NCBI RefSeq assembly: GCF_016907545.1
Contig: NZ_JAFBCD010000001.1
Location: 310,001 to 374,000 of the forward strand
DNA from: Paenarthrobacter ilicis
GTDB taxonomy: Bacteria; Actinomycetota; Actinomycetes; Actinomycetales; Micrococcaceae
Direction: 5' to 3'
DNA: 64,000 bases
The notes beneath the pieces were generated by a model that made no database searches, was not told the origin of the DNA, and saw nothing but the letters and a program-made list of their open reading frames with translations. The translations under genes were made by a program, and so were the position numbers. Of the stretch, positions 59,709-64,000 are shown in pieces (the stretch's first letter is position 1; every line of letters starts with the position of its first letter).

Positions 59709-61165
59709 CGTGCCTTCACCACCGGCAGGGCGGCCGTTTCGTCCACCAGTTCGGCCCGTCGCAATCCGCCTCCGCGGACCCACAGCTTGTAGGCCACCAG
59801 CAGCAGCACCAGCCAGGTTCCGCCCACGTACAGAGCCACGCGGGTGTCCTCGAAGACGCCCAGGATCACGATCACCATGGCCATGAACGCCATGGTCAGG
59901 ATGGACGCAAAAGGCCAGAGCGGCGAACCGAATTCCGACGCCGGCAGGCCCTTGCGCTTGATCTCCCGCTTCATGGCAACGTGCGAAGCCAGGATCATCA
60001 CCCAAACCCACACGGTGGCAAAGGTGGCGATGGATGCGATGAGCACGAACACGTCCTCCGGAATGACCGCGTTCAGCACGACGCCCACCAGCAGGATGCC
60101 GCCCATCATCACCACGGTCATCCACGGAACGCCGTGGCGGGAGATCTTGCTGAAGCTCTTGGGTGCGTGGCCCTGCTGGGCCAGCCCGAAGAGGATGCGT
60201 CCGGCCCCGAAGATGTCGCTGTTGATCGCAGAAAGCGCGGCCGTGATGACCACGGCGTTGAGGATGTGCGGTGCGGCAGGGATCCCCAGGCCGTCGAAAA
60301 TCTGCACAAACGGACTGCCGCTGCTGCCTACCTCGTTCCAGGGGAAGATGCTCATCAGCACGCCCAGGGTCAGCACGTAGAAAAGGAGAACCCGCACGGG
60401 AACGGTGTTGACGGCCTGCGGAATGACCTTTTTGGGATCCCGGGCCTCGCCCGCGGTGATGCCGATGGTCTCGATCCCCCCGAATGCAAACATCACCACG
60501 GCGAACGCGGCCAGCAGGCCCTCGAAGCCGTTGGGGAAGAAGCCGCCGTGATTCACCAGGTTCCCCAAACCCGGTGCCACAGCGCCGCCGTCGCCCGTTT
60601 GAAAACCAAAGATCACAATGGCCGCGCCGCCTACGATCATGGCGATGATGGCCACCACCTTGATCAGGGAGAACCAGAACTCCAGCTCACCGAACACCTT
60701 GACGCTGAGCAGGTTCATGGCGCCCAGGAACAGGATGATGGCCAGCACCCAGATCCAGCGGTCCACCTGGGGGAACCAGAACCCCATATAGATACTGAAC
60801 GCGGTGACGTCGGCAATAGCCACGATCGCCATCTCGAACACGTAGGTCCAGCCGGTCACAAATCCGGCGAACGGACCCAGATAGCGGCTGGCGTACTGGC
60901 CGAAGGACCCGGAAACAGGGTGCCGGACGGCCATCTCACCCAGCGCCCGCATCACCATGAAGACGGCCGCACCGCCAATGATGTAGGCCAGGAGCACCGC
61001 CGGTCCGGCCTTTTGTATGGCGGAGGCTGAGCCGTAGAAGAGGCCGGTGCCGATCGCGGATCCAAGCGCCATGAAGCGGATGTGACGGACGTTGAGGCCT
61101 CGGCTGAGCGCCGTACCTGCGGCTTGGAGGACAGAACTCTCCGCAGCCAGCTTGGTTTGTTGCAT
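59705..61165 (-). CDS. APC family amino acid permease
   Basis: A 486-aa twelve-helix permease of the amino-acid transporter (GabP/AnsP/ProY) group: '[24 protein letters not shown]' and '[27 protein letters not shown]' are diagnostic. Substrate not determinable. The frame continues to 61453, but the ATG at 61165 has GAGAAGG upstream and begins at the family start. Divergent from the ALF-repeat gene with 270 bp between. Confidence 0.88.
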   Translation of the reverse strand: MQQTKLAAESSVLQAAGTALSRGLNVRHIRFMALGSAIGTGLFYGSASAIQKAGPAVLLAYIIGGAAVFMVMRALGEMAVRHPVSGSFGQYASRYLGPFAGFVTGWTYVFEMAIVAIADVTAFSIYMGFWFPQVDRWIWVLAIILFLGAMNLLSVKVFGELEFWFSLIKVVAIIAMIVGGAAIVIFGFQTGDGGAVAPGLGNLVNHGGFFPNGFEGLLAAFAVVMFAFGGIETIGITAGEARDPKKVIPQAVNTVPVRVLLFYVLTLGVLMSIFPWNEVGSSGSPFVQIFDGLGIPAAPHILNAVVITAALSAINSDIFGAGRILFGLAQQGHAPKSFSKISRHGVPWMTVVMMGGILLVGVVLNAVIPEDVFVLIASIATFATVWVWVMILASHVAMKREIKRKGLPASEFGSPLWPFASILTMAFMAMVIVILGVFEDTRVALYVGGTWLVLLLVAYKLWVRGGGLRRAELVDETAALPVVKAR

Positions 61166-61435
61166 AGTAAAACCTTCTCGTCTTTGGGAGGGGATCGCTA
61201 TCCAGCAGATCACTTTCAAGGAGCTTGTGATGGGACTCACGCGGCTTTGGTGTCTTTGATCGCAGACACTCGCGGAACCGGGCTGCCCTGCGAGGCGCGA
61301 AAACTGGTAAAAGTCATAGTCCCCAGTCGGATATGATGGCCGCGGACAGCACATCACACGGTCAGGCATCCCTCGCATCACGCGTCGCCCCCTTGAATCC
61401 TGCGCTGCCGCCGCATCCTTATTTGGGGGACTCTC

Positions 61436-63526
61436 TTGAACTCTGCCATCCACCGCGCCCGCCGCTTTCTGGCCGCCGCCCTGGTGACCGCCGTTGCCGG
61501 CGCTTCGCTGCTTTTCGCTGCGCCCGCCCAGGCCTATGACATCCCGGACTTCGAGGTCCCCACCGCGGCGCAGGCCCCGGTTCCCTATGTTTCCCGGGTC
61601 GTTGACGCCGCTGGCGTGGTCCGGTTGTGGAAGACGGCGGGCCCCGCAACACGCGCCGCCGCCGCTGTGGCCCTGGCCGGAGGCCCGGACGCGGTTCAGG
61701 CGTTCGTCGACGCCGGGCAGGACGCTCCGCTGGCGGCGGACCGCAAGCAGTTGGTTACCGACCTGACGACGAGGGGAAGCGTGGAAGTCAGGGCTTCTGC
61801 GCAGCGCATCCTGGACCGCAACGATCCCGTCATCATCAACGACTTCCTGGCTCAGGGATGGTGGCGGACCTGGGACCTTGACCTGCGCATCACTGCTACT
61901 CAGTTCCTCAACTTGGATGGTCCTATCCGCCGGGCCGCTTCCGCCAGCATTGACGCGGGCCCCGAAGCAATCGAAGAGTTTGTCCTCTCTGGCTGGATGA
62001 CCGAGGCCAGGGTGTCGGACCGGCAGGCCGCGTACGCGCTGATTGCCTCTCCGAACCCTGCCGTTTCAGCAGGAGCGAAGACTGTCCTTGCCACGTCCGA
62101 CCCCGACTCCGACGCGGCGAAGGTTTCCGATTACCTGCGCTATGGCCAGTTCGTCGCAGCTGGTCACTACACCGAGTTCTCCACGGTCTCTGGCCTGCTG
62201 CAGCAGGTCAAGGCAGACATCAAAGACAACCCCCTGGGTTCGGCCGCCGTCGCAGACCGTGCGCAAGCTGCCGTCGTGACTGCCCGCGGTGCAGCCGTTA
62301 CCGCCCGGGACGCCGATGAGAAGCGGCTGCTGGCCGACTGGAAGTTCCTGACAGCGCAGGCTGCCCCGCGCCAGGTTGCGGACAACAACAGCATGGCTGA
62401 CCAGAAGCCGCTCAAGGAAGCATTCTCCAAGGCCGCCAAGGAAGTGCCCGGGGTGCTCGCTGTGGTGTCCGCGCCCGGAGCGGATCTTGATGCGCTGATC
62501 AAGGAAGCCCGCCTCGCTACGGTTGATCTGGCCCTCGTGGGGACTCCGGAGGTCAAGAAGGCCGCGGAGACGGCTTTGGCCAGCGGCGATGCGGCGGTGA
62601 AGAATTTCATTGGCAGCGGCTACGCAGCTGCCATCAAGCAGGACGCCGTGAGGCCTTCCGCTTTCGAGGGTGACAGGCAAGCGGCTTACAAAGCCTTGTC
62701 TGCAGGCGGTCCGTACGTCAAAAAGGCCGCTAAGGCTGCTCTTGAGTCAGTAAGCCACGCCGATACCCGCTACTTCCTGGAATATGGCTACGCTGACGCC
62801 CAGGAGCTGGACAACCGGATTCTGGCCTACCAGACCATGGACGACGCCGGTTTGGAGCTTCGCGCCGCGGCGAACGTTGCACTGGACGGCAGCCGCGCAG
62901 ATGCCCAGGTATTCGCCACGGCAGGCCAGTTCGCCGCACTGGAGCGGGACAACGCAACAACCGAGCACATTGCCTCGGTTGATGCCATGCTCACCGAGCT
63001 TGCGGGGCTGGCGGATAAGGCCAAGCTCGACGCCGGCCAGGCAGCTGCCGCTGCTGCGGAGGCAGCCCGTGCCGCCGAACAAGCACGCCGGGACGCCGAA
63101 GCGCGTGCCGCAGAAGAGGCTCGCCAGGCTGAAGCTGCCAGGGCTGCCGAGGCTGCGAAGGGCTCGGGCACTGTCAGTGCCTCCCAGGAGTACGGCAACG
63201 GCCAGGTCCCCAACGTGGTTCCGTGGCCGCGCGAGTACGCACCCGCCGTCGAAGTTCCGGACAGTGAGCCTGCACCGGAGTCGGCCACAGAGTCTCCCGT
63301 GCCAGCGCCCAGCATCTCGGTGCCTCCGGCATCGGCGGACAACGATGCGTCGGCGGATGGTTCGCCTACGGTTGATTCCGAGTCCCAAGAGGCGGCCGCG
63401 CCATTGGCCGCCTCTGCCACCGGTGTCAATGGTTGGACCATCGGCTTGATCGTCCTTTTGGTTCTGGCAGCCGCGGGGGCCATCACGTTCCTCTTGCGCC
63501 GCAAGGGATCTCCCGCAAAGAGCTGA
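61436..63526 (+). CDS. ALF-repeat surface protein with C-terminal membrane anchor
   Basis: A 696-aa secreted protein. Signal peptide (residues 1-33, 'LLFAAPAQA'), then at least seven Ala/Leu/Phe-type (ALF) helical repeats of about 40-45 residues, each with a 'AA..AL..G...V..F...G' core: roughly 70-105, 115-150, 165-205, 210-240, 375-415, 425-465 and 475-515. Next an Ala/Glu/Arg-rich coiled-coil region near 540-585, a Pro/Ser/Glu-rich stalk and a C-terminal helix with basic tail ('RRKGSPAKS'), so it is cell-surface anchored. Start is TTG with GGGGGA upstream. Function of ALF proteins is unknown. Confidence 0.82.
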   Translation: MNSAIHRARRFLAAALVTAVAGASLLFAAPAQAYDIPDFEVPTAAQAPVPYVSRVVDAAGVVRLWKTAGPATRAAAAVALAGGPDAVQAFVDAGQDAPLAADRKQLVTDLTTRGSVEVRASAQRILDRNDPVIINDFLAQGWWRTWDLDLRITATQFLNLDGPIRRAASASIDAGPEAIEEFVLSGWMTEARVSDRQAAYALIASPNPAVSAGAKTVLATSDPDSDAAKVSDYLRYGQFVAAGHYTEFSTVSGLLQQVKADIKDNPLGSAAVADRAQAAVVTARGAAVTARDADEKRLLADWKFLTAQAAPRQVADNNSMADQKPLKEAFSKAAKEVPGVLAVVSAPGADLDALIKEARLATVDLALVGTPEVKKAAETALASGDAAVKNFIGSGYAAAIKQDAVRPSAFEGDRQAAYKALSAGGPYVKKAAKAALESVSHADTRYFLEYGYADAQELDNRILAYQTMDDAGLELRAAANVALDGSRADAQVFATAGQFAALERDNATTEHIASVDAMLTELAGLADKAKLDAGQAAAAAAEAARAAEQARRDAEARAAEEARQAEAARAAEAAKGSGTVSASQEYGNGQVPNVVPWPREYAPAVEVPDSEPAPESATESPVPAPSISVPPASADNDASADGSPTVDSESQEAAAPLAASATGVNGWTIGLIVLLVLAAAGAITFLLRRKGSPAKS

Positions 63527-63547
63527 AACACGCCGGCCCCCACGCCG

Positions 63548-63573
63548 TGAGTGTCTGGTATTTCAGACACTCA
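63548..63573. terminator. Hairpin between the ALF-repeat gene and the IclR gene
   Basis: Perfect 10-bp arms TGAGTGTCTG (63548-63557) and CAGACACTCA (63564-63573), 6-nt loop. No T-run; could be a terminator or an operator for the downstream regulator. Confidence 0.5.
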
Positions 63574-63678
63574 AGTTCGTCAACCGGCTGGTGCCTGCCA
63601 CCACTTGGGTGCACGCTTGAGTACGGTATCCCGGACTAGATTCGTTCCGGGCCCGTGAAAGGCGAGCAGCGAGGACCC

Positions 63679-64000
63679 ATGGCAACCATCAGCACCCCCA
63701 CTGGCAAAGCGACATCCAAGGTTCCTGCGGCCGAGAACACCCTCAGGATCCTCAAGTTGCTGGCCTCCCGCCGAGGCCCCATGGCGGCGTCCAACATTGC
63801 CACGGCGCTCGGCTTGCCGCGTTCCAGTGTCTACCACCTGCTGGGGGTCATGGAGGCCAACGGCTTTGTGATGCACCTGCATGAGGAGCAGCGCTACGGT
63901 TTGGGGATCAGCGCCTTCGAGCTCAGTTCGGCGTACTCCCGACAGGAACCGTTGTCCAGGCTTGGCCGTCCCATGTTGGCCGCCCTGGTGGACGTGCTCG
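63679..64000 (+). CDS. IclR family transcriptional regulator, 3'-truncated by window edge
   Basis: The first 107 codons are visible. An N-terminal lead, then the IclR winged HTH: 'ENTLRILKLLASRRGPMAASNIATALGLPRSSVYHLLGVMEANGFV', followed by 'YGLGISAFELSSAY' at the start of the effector domain. The gene runs off the right edge. GAGGA lies 3 nt before the ATG. Targets lie beyond the window. Confidence 0.85.
   Translation, partial: MATISTPTGKATSKVPAAENTLRILKLLASRRGPMAASNIATALGLPRSSVYHLLGVMEANGFVMHLHEEQRYGLGISAFELSSAYSRQEPLSRLGRPMLAALVDVL

Noticed and set aside
61166-61453. 96-residue N-terminal extension of the amino acid permease
   Set aside because: The permease family starts at MQQTK-like sequence with a good ribosome site at 61165; the extension covers the divergent promoter.
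1-64000. tRNA, rRNA, prophage, insertion sequence, toxin-antitoxin or defence genes
   Set aside because: No cloverleaf-like segment, transposase, integrase, phage structural gene or nuclease/helicase defence set was recognised; the HNH/DUF222 gene stands alone and is a common chromosomal family.

Overview
The window is high-GC chromosomal DNA with dense gene packing, many GTG/TTG starts, frequent 4-nt ATGA overlaps and several likely leaderless starts. Gene content (C50 carotenoid operon with lycopene elongase, Kdp potassium system, MptB-type mannosyltransferase, DtxR/IdeR-like iron boxes, DUF222/HNH protein, ALF-repeat surface protein) points to a Gram-positive actinobacterium of the Micrococcaceae, most likely Arthrobacter or Paenarthrobacter. 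The genus is an inference from gene content and style. I see no rRNA, tRNA, CRISPR array, prophage, insertion sequence or defence island.

Layout. 1-7045: a partial MarR gene, then the minus-strand operon idi-crtE-crtB-crtI-crtYe-crtYf/Eb for a C50 carotenoid, facing a divergent CrtR-like MarR regulator; the last operon gene fuses a cyclase subunit to the lycopene elongase. 7141-13571: an EAL-domain protein that has lost its DDFG aspartates, two tandem GT87-like membrane glycosyltransferases (the second apparently starting at ATT), a convergent MptB-like mannosyltransferase and an MmyB-type regulator. 13654-15516: ilvD. 15605-23502: the kdp operon, read leftwards as an unannotated 37-aa ORF, then kdpF, A, B, C, D and E, with direct repeats and a hairpin upstream. 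23787-33821: a small TTG-started gene, a LysR/EamA pair, and a cluster of three Gfo/Idh/MocA oxidoreductases and a Hyi-like isomerase with LacI regulators and LacI-type operators; then a structured non-coding stretch, a META lipoprotein and a second LacI. 33852-44290: mixed metabolic and transport genes (MFS, orphan pxpA, DUF445, glycerophosphodiesterase, azlCD, thiamine-binding protein, methyltransferases).

44273-53648 is an iron island: a heterodimeric exporter-fold ABC pair, an AraC regulator, and a complete ferric-siderophore uptake operon (binding lipoprotein, SIP reductase, two permeases, ATPase), with two DtxR/IdeR-like boxes. No siderophore biosynthesis gene is in the window, so it looks like a scavenging locus. 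53677-56862 is a LysR-controlled MHS transporter plus 3-hydroxybutyrate dehydrogenase unit. 56876-58222 is a QorR-like HxlR repressor divergent from a quinone oxidoreductase. The window ends with an HNH protein, an amino-acid permease, an ALF-repeat surface protein and a truncated IclR regulator.

I found no wholly new multi-gene system. The least ordinary items are the 37-aa ORF opening the kdp operon, the ATT start, the inactive-looking EAL protein, the strongly asymmetric ABC pair, the carotenoid gene fusion, and the structured non-coding segment near 31.8 kb.
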